Positions 53,922-62,144 of a DNA stretch of 64,000 bases are shown in pieces. Source of the DNA: Actinacidiphila oryziradicis (lineage in GTDB: Bacteria; Actinomycetota; Actinomycetes; Streptomycetales; Streptomycetaceae); assembly GCF_005047355.1 (NCBI RefSeq), contig NZ_SUMC01000036.1, positions 20,233 through 84,232 of the forward strand, in the 5' to 3' direction. Below the pieces are notes generated by a model. The model was given only the letters and a program-made list of their open reading frames with translations. It did not search any database and was not told the origin of the DNA. The position numbers and the translations under genes were made by a program. The stretch's first letter is position 1; each line of letters opens with the position of its first letter.

Positions 53922-55322
53922 TCAGCCCGCGGCGACGACAGCCGGGTCGCCGGGCTCCGCGCCACCAGCCGCCCCCTCGGCGGACATCGTGGCGACCAGA
54001 TCCGTGGTGTGGGTCGCGGACCGGAATTCCGGGCGCGCCAGTGTCCGGCGCAGGAAGGGCAGAGTGGTCCGTACACCGCCGCCGTCGACGCGGAACTCGC
54101 TCAGGGCCCGGTCCATTCGGGCGATCGCCTGCTGCCGGTCCGGCGCCCACACGACGGTCTTCGCCAGCAGGGAGTCGTAGTCCGGCCCGATGAGCCAGCC
54201 CGGATAGGCGTGCGTGTCGACCCGTACGAACGGGCCGCCCGGCGGCACGAACTCGGTCAGCAGGCCGGGCGCCGGGGCGAAGTCCCGGGCCGGGTCCTCG
54301 GCGTTGACCCGGCACTCCACGGCCACACCCCGGGCGACGATCTCCGACTGGCGGAAGGACAGCGGCAGGCCGGCGGCTATGAGAATCTGCTCCCTGACGA
54401 TGTCGATCCCGGTGACCATCTCGGTGACGGGGTGCTCCACCTGGAGCCGGCAGTTGATCTCCATGAGGTGGAACTCGCCGGACGGCGCCAGCACGAACTC
54501 GAACGTGCCCGCCCCGACGTAACCCACCGCGACGGCACCGCGCACCGCCGCCGCGCACATCGCCTCCCGCACGGTGTCCGGGAGATTCGGCGCGGGCGCC
54601 TCCTCCACGAGCTTCTGGTGCCGCCGTTGCACCGAGCAGTCACGCTCGCCCAGGTGGACCGCCGAGCCATGCTGGTCGCAGAGGACCTGCACCTCGATGT
54701 GCCGGGCGTCCTCGATGAACCGCTCCAGATAGAGCCGGTCGTCCCCGAACACCGCTCTCGCGTGCGCCCGGGTCTCGTTGTAGGCGCGCGGCAGCTCCTC
54801 CGGCTGGCGTACCACGGCCATACCGCGCCCGCCGCCGCCCGCCACCGCCTTCAGGATCACCGGGAAGCCGGTCCGCCGGGCGGTCTCCTTCGCCTCCGCG
54901 GACGAGGCCAGCGCGTTCCTGCTGCCCGGCAGCACTGGCAGCCCCGCCTCCGCCATCACGGCGCGGGCCACCGCCTTGTCGCCGAGCTGCTGCATGACGT
55001 GCGGCGCCGGGCCGATGAAGGTGATGCCGTTCGCCTCGCAGATCTCCGCGAAGTCCGGATCCTCCGACAGGAATCCGTAGCCCGGGTGGACGGCCTGCGC
55101 CCCGGTGCGCAGCGCCGCCTCCACGATCGCCGGCACGCTGAGATAGCTGCCCTTCGATGGCGGTGGCCCGATGTGCACCGCCTCGTCCGCGAACCGTACG
55201 ACCGCGGAGTCGCGGTCCGCGGTGGAGTGCACGGCCACGGTACGGATACCGAGCTCACGGCAGGCGCGGGCGATCCGCAGCGCGATCTCACCGCGGTTGG
55301 CGACGAGGACGGTGGAGAACAT
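53922..55322 (-). CDS. Acetyl-CoA carboxylase, biotin carboxylase subunit
   Basis: A 466-residue ATP-grasp enzyme that carboxylates biotin on the carrier protein. Conserved blocks are FSTVLVANRGEIALRIARA, AVHPGYGFLSEDPDFA, VILKAVAGGGGRGM (ATP loop), LGERDCSVQRRHQKLVEEAP, FHLMEINCRLQVEHPVTE and ARGVAVECRVNAEDP. The ATG at 55322 has GAGGAG eight bases upstream; a GTG at 55331 overlaps the carrier stop and would add three residues. It is the last gene of the unit and, with the two genes before it, forms a dedicated malonyl-CoA synthase for the polyketide. Confidence 0.93.
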   Translation of the reverse strand: MFSTVLVANRGEIALRIARACRELGIRTVAVHSTADRDSAVVRFADEAVHIGPPPSKGSYLSVPAIVEAALRTGAQAVHPGYGFLSEDPDFAEICEANGITFIGPAPHVMQQLGDKAVARAVMAEAGLPVLPGSRNALASSAEAKETARRTGFPVILKAVAGGGGRGMAVVRQPEELPRAYNETRAHARAVFGDDRLYLERFIEDARHIEVQVLCDQHGSAVHLGERDCSVQRRHQKLVEEAPAPNLPDTVREAMCAAAVRGAVAVGYVGAGTFEFVLAPSGEFHLMEINCRLQVEHPVTEMVTGIDIVREQILIAAGLPLSFRQSEIVARGVAVECRVNAEDPARDFAPAPGLLTEFVPPGGPFVRVDTHAYPGWLIGPDYDSLLAKTVVWAPDRQQAIARMDRALSEFRVDGGGVRTTLPFLRRTLARPEFRSATHTTDLVATMSAEGAAGGAEPGDPAVVAAG

Positions 55323-55327
55323 GCGGA

Positions 55328-55867
55328 TCACTCCTCGGCCTGGTTCGCGGGCGCTATGGCGATGAGCCGTTCCTGGTACTCAACGGAGTGCGCGTCCGGC
55401 GCGAGGATCTCCACGATCCGTCCGCCGGAGTCCGCCTGGACCGGGCTCATCATCTTCATCACCTCGAGGATGCCGATGGTCTGTCCGGGCCGGACCACAT
55501 CGCCGACCGAGACGAAGGGCGGCGTGCCCGGTTCGGGGCAGTGGTAGAACGTGCCGACCATCGGGGCGCACACGTACCGCAGCCCGTCCCGCACCTCCTG
55601 GCCGGAAGCGGGCTCCGGAGCTTCGGGGAGCGTGACGGTCACCGGCACCGCGGCGGCCGTCTCCGGCTCCGGCCACTCCACCTCGACCGTCGTCTGCCCA
55701 TGCTGGAGCCTGATCCTGCGCGGCGGCTTCGGCGCTGCCCTGGCCAGCTCCGTCACGCTGCGGCACACCGACTCCAGCGTCGTCGGGCCCGGCGGGGTGC
55801 TGTGGTTCACGACCACCGGCGGGTGGCTGTGCTCGTGGTGATTCTTCTTCTCACTGCCCAGTGTCAC
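55328..55867 (-). CDS. Acetyl-CoA carboxylase, biotin carboxyl carrier protein
   Basis: A 179-residue AccB-type protein. The N-terminal part has a His-rich start (NHHEHSHPP), then a flexible Pro/Glu-rich linker. The biotinyl domain holds APMVGTFYHCPEPGTPPFV, the thumb-like insertion of AccB, and the biotin motif LEVMKMMSP with Lys138 (usual EAMKM, here EVMKMM). The GTG at 55867 overlaps the previous stop by four bases. Its small size and position between carboxyltransferase and carboxylase genes fit a bacterial four-part ACC, unlike the single-chain AccA-type proteins common in actinobacteria. Confidence 0.92.
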   Translation of the reverse strand: MTLGSEKKNHHEHSHPPVVVNHSTPPGPTTLESVCRSVTELARAAPKPPRRIRLQHGQTTVEVEWPEPETAAAVPVTVTLPEAPEPASGQEVRDGLRYVCAPMVGTFYHCPEPGTPPFVSVGDVVRPGQTIGILEVMKMMSPVQADSGGRIVEILAPDAHSVEYQERLIAIAPANQAEE

Positions 55868-57573
55868 GACGCACCTTCTCTTTCGTCTCCATCGACGCCG
55901 AAACGGCCGAACCGGCCCCTGCGGGCCCGCACCAGCCGCTCGGCTTCCCACGGCACCAGTTCGCCGAGCGCCGTGGCCAGCGCTTCGCCGAGCAGCCCGG
56001 CCGCCGCGGCGTGATCGCTGTGCGCCCCGTCCGGCGGCTCCGGTACGACACCGTCGACGACGCCGAGCCGCAGCAGCTCGCGGGGGTGCAGCCGGAGCGC
56101 CGCCGCGGCGGCGGGGGCCGACTCGGAGTCCTTCCACAGGATCGCCGCGCAGCCCTCGGGGCTGATGACCGAATACACCCCGCCCTCGCTGACCAGCACC
56201 CGGTCGGCGACCGCCAGCGCGAGCGCGCCACCGCTGCCTCCCTCGCCGGTCAGCACCGCCACGATCGGCACCGGCAGCCGGGACATCAACCGCAGATTCT
56301 CCGCGATCGCGACCGCCTGGCCGCTCCGCTCGGCGTCCGCTCCCGGATTCGCACCCGGTGTGTCGATCAGCGTGACCACGGGCATCCCGAGCTTCGCGGC
56401 GAGCCTCATCAGCCTCGCCGACTTCCGGTAGCCGCCCGGCGTCGGCATCCCGAACTTCCGGCGCTGCCGTTCCGCGAGGTCCGGGCCGCCCTTGTGATGG
56501 CCGATCAGCATCACCGGCAGCCCGTTCAGCCGCCCCGGACCGCCGACGATCGCGCCGCAGTCCTCGGCCAGCCGGTCGCCGTGCAGCTCGTGGAAGTCGT
56601 CCAGCAGATGTCCGGCGTAGTCCAGCGTCGTGGGCCGCTCGGCGTGCCGCGCCAACCGCACGGCCTCCCACGAGTCGCGCTCCTGGACCTCCTCGACCCG
56701 GCGCACAATCGCACCGGGCCGCGGCTCGCGCAGGCCGGCGGCCTGGTCGTGGCCGTGGTCCTGCTCGGGCGGCAGGCCGAGGAGCTTGCCGAGCACCGGG
56801 CGGAGCGCGGAGCGGGGGACCACGTCGTCCACCATGCCGTGCTTCAGCAGGAACTCGGCGGTCTGGAAGCCCTTCGGAAGGCGCTCACCAGTGGTTTGTT
56901 CGATGACGCGGGGTCCGGCGAAGCCCAGGCGGGCGCCGGGCTCGGCGATGATCACGTCGGCGAGGGTGGCGAAGGACGCGGCCACGCCTCCGTATGTCGG
57001 GTCGGTGATGAGCGAGACGACCAGGATCCCGGCCTCGTCGAGTTCGGTCAGGGCCTGGGAGGTCTTGGCCATCTGCATGAGTGCCAGCACGCCCTCCTGC
57101 ATACGGGCGCCACCGGAGGCGGTGACCAGCAGCAGCGGGATCCGGTGCCGCAGACTCGTGCGGGCCGCCTCCGTGACGAGGGCGCCGACCCCGCAGCCGA
57201 GGCTGCCGCCGAGGAACCGGAAGTCCATCGCGGCGGCGACCACCGGCCGGCCCTCGATCCGGCCCCGCAGACAGAGAACGGCCTCCCGCAGACCGGTGGC
57301 GGCGCGAGCGTCCGCCAGCCGGTCGGCGTACGGGCGGGTGTCGGTGAAGCCGAGCGGGTCGTGCAGCGGCTCCACATGGTCCACGGGCGACGTGGAGCCG
57401 GGGTCGAGCAGTTGCTCGAGCCGCTCCTGCGCGGTGAGGCGGGCGTGCCAGCCGCACTCCGGGCAGACGTTCAAGGTCCGCCTGAAGCGCTTGCCGTAGA
57501 TCAGGACGGAACAGCCCTCGCACCGTACCCAGTCGGCTGCCGAGGCGGTGGGCCGCTCATCAGGGACCGCCAT
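55864..57573 (-). CDS. Acetyl-CoA carboxylase carboxyltransferase, beta-alpha fusion
   Basis: A 569-residue protein that joins both carboxyltransferase subunits. The N-terminus is AccD-like, with a zinc ribbon CEGC...CPEC (about residues 18-40) and LLLVTASGGARMQEG, LITDPTYGGVAASFA. After a linker near 290 the AccA-like half follows: WEAVRLARHAERPTTLDY, FGMPTPGGYRKSARLM, LIDTPGANPGADAERSG and LTGEGGSGGALALAVADRV. It transfers CO2 from carboxybiotin to acetyl-CoA. Such fused carboxyltransferases occur in aromatic polyketide clusters. The gene is coupled to the carrier gene. Confidence 0.93.
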   Translation of the reverse strand: MAVPDERPTASAADWVRCEGCSVLIYGKRFRRTLNVCPECGWHARLTAQERLEQLLDPGSTSPVDHVEPLHDPLGFTDTRPYADRLADARAATGLREAVLCLRGRIEGRPVVAAAMDFRFLGGSLGCGVGALVTEAARTSLRHRIPLLLVTASGGARMQEGVLALMQMAKTSQALTELDEAGILVVSLITDPTYGGVAASFATLADVIIAEPGARLGFAGPRVIEQTTGERLPKGFQTAEFLLKHGMVDDVVPRSALRPVLGKLLGLPPEQDHGHDQAAGLREPRPGAIVRRVEEVQERDSWEAVRLARHAERPTTLDYAGHLLDDFHELHGDRLAEDCGAIVGGPGRLNGLPVMLIGHHKGGPDLAERQRRKFGMPTPGGYRKSARLMRLAAKLGMPVVTLIDTPGANPGADAERSGQAVAIAENLRLMSRLPVPIVAVLTGEGGSGGALALAVADRVLVSEGGVYSVISPEGCAAILWKDSESAPAAAAALRLHPRELLRLGVVDGVVPEPPDGAHSDHAAAAGLLGEALATALGELVPWEAERLVRARRGRFGRFGVDGDEREGAS

Positions 57574-57612
57574 GACCGTCCTCCCGTCCGTGCCGTCGCC
57601 CGTGGAACCCCA

Positions 57613-57936
57613 TCAGCGTTCCCAGCGGTAGAACTCGTTGGCCATGGCATCCTTCGGGGTCCGCCAGGTCGCCGGGTCGTACGCGCTGACGTACGGGCTG
57701 AGCCGCTCGCTGATGTCGCGGAAGGCCGGGTGGCTGGCGTACTGGGCGACGGAGGGCCCCGGGGGCTGGTCGGCCTCTACGAGGTGGACGTACACCTCGC
57801 CGAACTGGAAGAGGCTGCGGCCGGTGACCCCGATCAGCCCCGGCAGCTCGCCGCGGTCGGATGCGGCGAAGACCTCGGCGATGCCGTCGGCAGCGTCCGG
57901 CTTCATACGGGCGATGATCAGTGCACGGTGTGACAT
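57613..57936 (-). CDS. TcmI-family polyketide cyclase
   Basis: A 107-residue ferredoxin-like alpha/beta protein. The opening HRALIIARMKPDAADGIAEVF and the end ATWRTPKDAMANEFYRWER match TcmI/WhiE-ORFVII-type cyclases, which fold and cyclise late rings of aromatic polyketides; GRSLFQFGEVYVHLVEAD and YASHPAFRDIS are also conserved. It follows the ACP gene by two bases in the same unit, so it acts on the ACP-bound or released poly-beta-ketone. An aromatase/first-ring cyclase is not seen in the window. Confidence 0.9.
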   Translation of the reverse strand: MSHRALIIARMKPDAADGIAEVFAASDRGELPGLIGVTGRSLFQFGEVYVHLVEADQPPGPSVAQYASHPAFRDISERLSPYVSAYDPATWRTPKDAMANEFYRWER

Positions 57937-57938
57937 GG

Positions 57939-58196
57939 TCAGGCCTCCACGGTGAGTGAGGAATTGACCCGGTCGACGAAGTCGGCCGGGGTCCTGGCGC
58001 CCTCGGCGTCGCCGATGATGGGCATGCCGTACCGGTGCTCCAGTTCGGCCACCATCCCGAGCAGGCCGAGCGAGTCGAGTCCGAAGTCGGCGAAAGGGGT
58101 GTCGGGCCTGCTCTCCAGCAGCAGCGGGTCGGCGGTGAGGCCCGCGCAGCTCTTCATAAGCGAGGCCACGTCGGCGTAAGTCAGTTCACTGATCAT
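57939..58196 (-). CDS. Acyl carrier protein, type II PKS
   Basis: An 85-residue carrier. The phosphopantetheine attachment Ser42 lies in FADFGLDSLGLLGMVAEL, with the usual helix MISELTYADVASLMKSCAG before it and ARTPADFVDRVNSSL at the end. The ATG at 58196 overlaps the KS-beta stop by one base (TGATG). It holds the growing polyketide chain for the two ketosynthase subunits encoded directly upstream. Confidence 0.94.
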   Translation of the reverse strand: MISELTYADVASLMKSCAGLTADPLLLESRPDTPFADFGLDSLGLLGMVAELEHRYGMPIIGDAEGARTPADFVDRVNSSLTVEA

Positions 58197-59440
58197 CACA
58201 GGGACTCTCCTTCGGGGTGGCGGAGCACGAGCGCCGCGTTGGATCCCATGAGGCCGCGGCTCAGGACCAGTGCCGTCCGCAGCTCGACGGAGCGCGGGCG
58301 GCCGGTCACGAGATCGAGGTCGTGGCACACATCGGTGACATTGGGAGTGGGCGGTACGAGGCCGTGTTCCATCGCGAGCACCGCGGCCGCGGTGTCCAGC
58401 GCGGGGGCGCCGCAGTAGGCCCGGCCGATACCGGTCTTGGGGGCGGTGATGGGGACATGTCCGGCCCGCGGGCCGAGGACGTCGGCGAGCGCCAGCGCCT
58501 CGGCGCGGTCGGCGGCCGCGACACCGAGGGCGTCGGCGAAGACGACATCGATATCTGACGGCACACACCCGGCCTGGTCCAGAGCGCCGCGGATCGCATG
58601 GCCGAGCCCCTCGCGGGACTCCTCCCAGGCGCCGGCCCCGGTGAAGGTCGCGGCGTGCCCCGCGACCACCGCCCGGATCCGGGCCCCGCGCCGGCGGGCG
58701 GCCGACTCCTCCTCGACGACGAACATCGCGCCGCCCTCCGCGGGCACGAACCCGCAGGCGGCCGAAGTGAACGGCCGGTAGGCGAGGCCCGGGTCGGCGG
58801 AGCGGCTGAGCTCCTCGTAACCGAGCTGGATGACGATCGAGTACGGCACCAGCGGCGCCTCGGCGGCGCCCACCACGATCGCGTCCACGCCGCGCCGGAT
58901 GTTCCCGGCGGCGTGCCCGAGAGCGTCGAGGCCGCCGGCCTCGTCACTGCACACCACACCGCAGGGGCCCTTGAAGCCGCCGCGGATCGAGATCTGCCCC
59001 GTGCTGGCCGCGTAGAACCAGGCGATGGACTGGTACGGGCCGACATAGCGCGGTCCCTGCACATACAGGTGCTGCATCTCGCGCTGCCCGAACTCGCTGC
59101 CGCCGGACCCGGTCGCCGTGACCACGCCCACGTCGAACGGCGAGCCACTGGCGGTGTCGAGCCCGGAGTCGGCCAGAGCGAAGTCCGCCGCGGCCATCGC
59201 GAAGTGTGTGAACCGGTCGGTCTGGACCAGGAGGCGCTCCTCGATGACCGAGGCCGGATCGAAGGTCCGGACCTCGCCCGCGACCCGGAGCGGCAGATGC
59301 CCGCACCCTTCGCGGGAGATCAGGTCCAGGACGCTGACTCCCTCCCGGGTCGCCTTCCAGAAGGCGTCCGTGCCGATGCCGTTCGGGGCGATCACGCCCA
59401 TGCCGGTCAGGACCGGGCGCCGTTTTGCCCCGGTACTCAT
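58196..59440 (-). CDS. KS-beta / chain length factor
   Basis: A 414-residue ketosynthase-like subunit that pairs with KS-alpha and sets chain length. The thiolase fold is intact (VLTGMGVIAPNGIGTDAFW, AGGLDALGHAAGNIRRG, AACGFVPAEGGAMFVVEE) but the active Cys is replaced: aligning GPCGVVCSDEAGGLD to KS-alpha GPVQTVSTGCTSGLD puts Glu167 at that position. Most chain length factors have Gln there. The His of NAHG is also lost (VVFADALG). The ATG overlaps the KS-alpha stop by four bases, ensuring equal synthesis of both subunits. Confidence 0.94.
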   Translation of the reverse strand: MSTGAKRRPVLTGMGVIAPNGIGTDAFWKATREGVSVLDLISREGCGHLPLRVAGEVRTFDPASVIEERLLVQTDRFTHFAMAAADFALADSGLDTASGSPFDVGVVTATGSGGSEFGQREMQHLYVQGPRYVGPYQSIAWFYAASTGQISIRGGFKGPCGVVCSDEAGGLDALGHAAGNIRRGVDAIVVGAAEAPLVPYSIVIQLGYEELSRSADPGLAYRPFTSAACGFVPAEGGAMFVVEEESAARRRGARIRAVVAGHAATFTGAGAWEESREGLGHAIRGALDQAGCVPSDIDVVFADALGVAAADRAEALALADVLGPRAGHVPITAPKTGIGRAYCGAPALDTAAAVLAMEHGLVPPTPNVTDVCHDLDLVTGRPRSVELRTALVLSRGLMGSNAALVLRHPEGESL

Positions 59441-60729
59441 CGCGAGCTCCCTTCCGCCCGGTTCAGCACCACGGCGGACTGGAAGCCGCCGAAGCCGCTG
59501 CCGACCGAGAGCACGGTCCGGAGCTTCATGGCGCGCGCGACGCGCGGCACGTAGTCCAGGTCGCACTCCGGGTCGGGCGTCTCGTAGTTCGCGGTCGGCG
59601 GCACGACACCGTTGGCCAGAGCCAGGGTGCACGCGACGACCTCGAGCGCGCCGATCGCCCCGAGTGAGTGCCCAACCATGGATTTGATGGAACTCATCGG
59701 GATGTCGTACGCGTGCCGGCCGAGCGACCGCTTGACCGCCGCCGTCTCATGGCGGTCGTTCTGCTGGGTGCCCGAGCCGTGCGCGTTGACGTAGTCGACC
59801 GCGGAGCTGTCCAGCCGGGCGTGGTCCAGCGCGCGGTCGATCGCCCGGGACATCTCCAGGCCCTCGCGGGTGAGGCCGGTCATGTGGTGCGCGTTGCCGA
59901 AAGTGGCATAGCCGCCGATCTCGCAGTAGATGGCCGCGCCGCGGCCGAGGGCGTGCTCCATCTCCTCCAGGACGAGCACGGCGGCACCCTCGCCGAGGAC
60001 GAAGCCGTCCCGCCCGGCGTCGAACGGCCGGGAGGCGTGGGCGGGATCGTCGTTGTTCGTGGACGTCGCCTTGATGGAGTCGAAGCAGGCCACCGTGATC
60101 GGGGTGATCGGCGAGTCCGCCGCGCCCGCGATGTACACATCGGCCCGGCCCTCCTCGATGGCGTGGAAGGCATAACCGATCGCGTCGAGCCCGGAGGTGC
60201 AGCCCGTGGAGACGGTCTGTACGGGCCCGTGGGCCCCCGTGCGCTCCGCCACCTCCGACGCGAGCGTGCTCGGTGAGAACACCCGGTGGAGATGCGGGCC
60301 GGCCTGGCGGTGGTCCACGTCCCAGTGCTGCCCGGAGTCGCTGACCGCGATGTAGTCCTGTTCGAGGCGGGTGCTGCCGCCGACTGCGGTGCCGAGCGAC
60401 ACCCCCACCCGCCAAGAGTCCTCCTCCCGGAGATCCAGTCCCGAGTCCCGGACCGCCTCGTCGGCGGCGGCCATCGCGAACTGCACATACCGGTCGGCGC
60501 GCTCGGTCTCCTTGACTCCGAGGCCGCACGCCGCCGGGTCGAAGTCGCACTCGGCGGCTATCCGCGAGCGGAACCCCTCCGGGTCGAAGAGCGTGATTCC
60601 CCGGGTCGCCGTACGCCCGGCGGTGAGCAGATCCCAGAACGCGGGTACTCCCACGCCACCCGGGGCGATGACGCCGACCCCGGTGACAGCCACTCTCCGG
60701 CTGCCCCGGTGTTCGGAGTGAGTGGTCAT
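59437..60729 (-). CDS. KS-alpha, beta-ketoacyl synthase of type II PKS
   Basis: A 430-residue condensing enzyme. Active Cys177 lies in VSTGCTSGLDAIGYA, the catalytic His residues in VDYVNAHGSGTQQND and SIKSMVGHSLGAIGALE. The N-terminus RRVAVTGVGVIAPGGVGVPA is the standard start. It repeatedly condenses malonyl-ACP with the growing chain. The gene is the second of the minus-strand unit, 31 bases after the SchA/CurD protein gene, and is translationally coupled to KS-beta. Gene order KS-alpha, KS-beta, ACP is the minimal PKS. Confidence 0.96.
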   Translation of the reverse strand: MTTHSEHRGSRRVAVTGVGVIAPGGVGVPAFWDLLTAGRTATRGITLFDPEGFRSRIAAECDFDPAACGLGVKETERADRYVQFAMAAADEAVRDSGLDLREEDSWRVGVSLGTAVGGSTRLEQDYIAVSDSGQHWDVDHRQAGPHLHRVFSPSTLASEVAERTGAHGPVQTVSTGCTSGLDAIGYAFHAIEEGRADVYIAGAADSPITPITVACFDSIKATSTNNDDPAHASRPFDAGRDGFVLGEGAAVLVLEEMEHALGRGAAIYCEIGGYATFGNAHHMTGLTREGLEMSRAIDRALDHARLDSSAVDYVNAHGSGTQQNDRHETAAVKRSLGRHAYDIPMSSIKSMVGHSLGAIGALEVVACTLALANGVVPPTANYETPDPECDLDYVPRVARAMKLRTVLSVGSGFGGFQSAVVLNRAEGSSR

Positions 60730-60760
60730 GGTTGCTCCCTCCAGTTGGCAGTACAGGGGC

Positions 60761-61876
60761 TCAGGACTCCTCCGGCGGCCGGCGGTCGGTGACCAGGTTC
60801 ATGTCGCAGGAGGCGAGGAAGCGCCGCAGCCCGTCGGGGGTGGTCAGCACGCGGCTGTCGGAGAGCTCCAGCAGCCGGCCGAGCACCGCCGCCGTACGCG
60901 TCCCGTTGACACCGGCCGTCAGGACCGGCACCTGCTCCAACTTCGCCCGCATGTCCACCATCCGTACGAGGATGTCGCCGCGCAGGAAGATGGTGCTGGA
61001 CGCGACCGGGCTCTCCGGATCCCCTCCCGCCAGCTCGTCATGGCGGGCCAGCAGCCGGGCCGCCGCGAGCCCGCACCCGGGCTTCACCGGGTACAGCAGG
61101 GCGTGCCGCGCTACCGTCCCGGACTTCCCGGCCGCCGGCATGTGGTGCACCGACGGCAGCGCGGCCTGGGTGAAGAACACGCGCGCCGACTCCGGGTCGG
61201 TGAGATCGCGGTCCGCCTCCAGATACGGGTTGATGGCCTCCTCGACCGCCCGGACCTCGGGCTGCTGGGCGACATGGCGCATCGCCGCGATGAGGTCGCC
61301 CTTGATCTCCACAGCCCGCACGACCCGGTTGCCGTGCATGAAGAGCGAGGTGCGCAGAAGCCGGGTGCGGTCGTCGACCCGCGCCTCGGGAGCGGTGTAC
61401 CCGGCGAGGATCTTGGCGACCTTCGGCTCGCTGCCGGGCTTGACGGTGAAGGTCAGCGCGTGGCGGACGACGCCGTCACCCACCCGGGGAGCGGACTGCA
61501 GCCGGCCGCGCTGCCTTTCGGGCGGGGGAGCGAACCCGGTCTCCCGCATGATGCTGAACCGCAGCGACCGGGTGTCGCGGACGCACCCGTGGAGTGGCTT
61601 CACCATCTCCATGTGCTCCGGGCTCTCCACCCAGGCCAGGAAGGGCGGGGCGCTCTCCCACTCGCTGGTGATCAGCCACTGCGAGGGGTCCTCGATGGAC
61701 TGGCACAGCTGGTCGGTGACGTGCCCCGGGACGCCGGCCACCTGGTGGCGGAGTGCTTCGTAGGCTTCGAGGAACCGGTGCTGCTGGCCCTCGTTGACCT
61801 CCACAAGCAGCACCACGCGGAGCCGAGTGGTGTCGAGCGCCGACTGAGGTGTCCGTTCGGACAGGGTTGTTGTCAT
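60761..61876 (-). CDS. SchA/CurD-like domain protein
   Basis: A 371-residue soluble protein. An ABM-type ferredoxin-like domain (LRVVLLVEVNEGQQHRFLEA, WLITSEWESAPPFLAWV) is followed by two similar repeats of the SchA/CurD family: VRHALTFTVKPGSEPKVAKI and ARHALLYPVKPGCGLAAARL. Homologues are found in spore-pigment loci (WhiE-ORFI type) and other type II PKS clusters; their role is not settled. The ATG at 61876 follows AAGGAG by ten bases. It is the first gene of the minus-strand polyketide unit, divergent from the FAD hydroxylase. Confidence 0.88.
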   Translation of the reverse strand: MTTTLSERTPQSALDTTRLRVVLLVEVNEGQQHRFLEAYEALRHQVAGVPGHVTDQLCQSIEDPSQWLITSEWESAPPFLAWVESPEHMEMVKPLHGCVRDTRSLRFSIMRETGFAPPPERQRGRLQSAPRVGDGVVRHALTFTVKPGSEPKVAKILAGYTAPEARVDDRTRLLRTSLFMHGNRVVRAVEIKGDLIAAMRHVAQQPEVRAVEEAINPYLEADRDLTDPESARVFFTQAALPSVHHMPAAGKSGTVARHALLYPVKPGCGLAAARLLARHDELAGGDPESPVASSTIFLRGDILVRMVDMRAKLEQVPVLTAGVNGTRTAAVLGRLLELSDSRVLTTPDGLRRFLASCDMNLVTDRRPPEES

Positions 61877-62006
61877 GTTCCACATCTCCTTCGGGGCCCG
61901 CGCCTGGGGACGCCGTCGCCTTTGGCGGCACCCGATTGGGTGGCGGGGCCGGTGCGCGTGGCCTGGTCGCCCGCCGAAAATCCGACGGCGAGGCCCGGTC
62001 TCGATC

Positions 62007-62065
62007 GTGGTCCGTTGGTACGGATGGCGCGAGATCTGTGGTCCATACGAGCGAATGAGTGGTCC
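62007..62065. promoter_or_regulatory. Three direct GTGGTCC heptamers in divergent PKS promoter
   Basis: GTGGTCC occurs at 62007, 62038 and 62059, that is 31 and 21 bases apart, close to three and two helical turns. The sites lie between the divergent starts of the SchA/CurD gene and the FAD hydroxylase. Phased heptamer direct repeats are how SARP-type activators of antibiotic genes bind, so this is a candidate activator site. Confidence 0.45.
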
Positions 62066-62144
62066 GGGCAGAGCGGGACATCCCAGGTCGGGCAAGGAGA
62101 AGCTGGATCGGGCGGACCCACCTTCGTAAGCGCTGGAGCGACTG

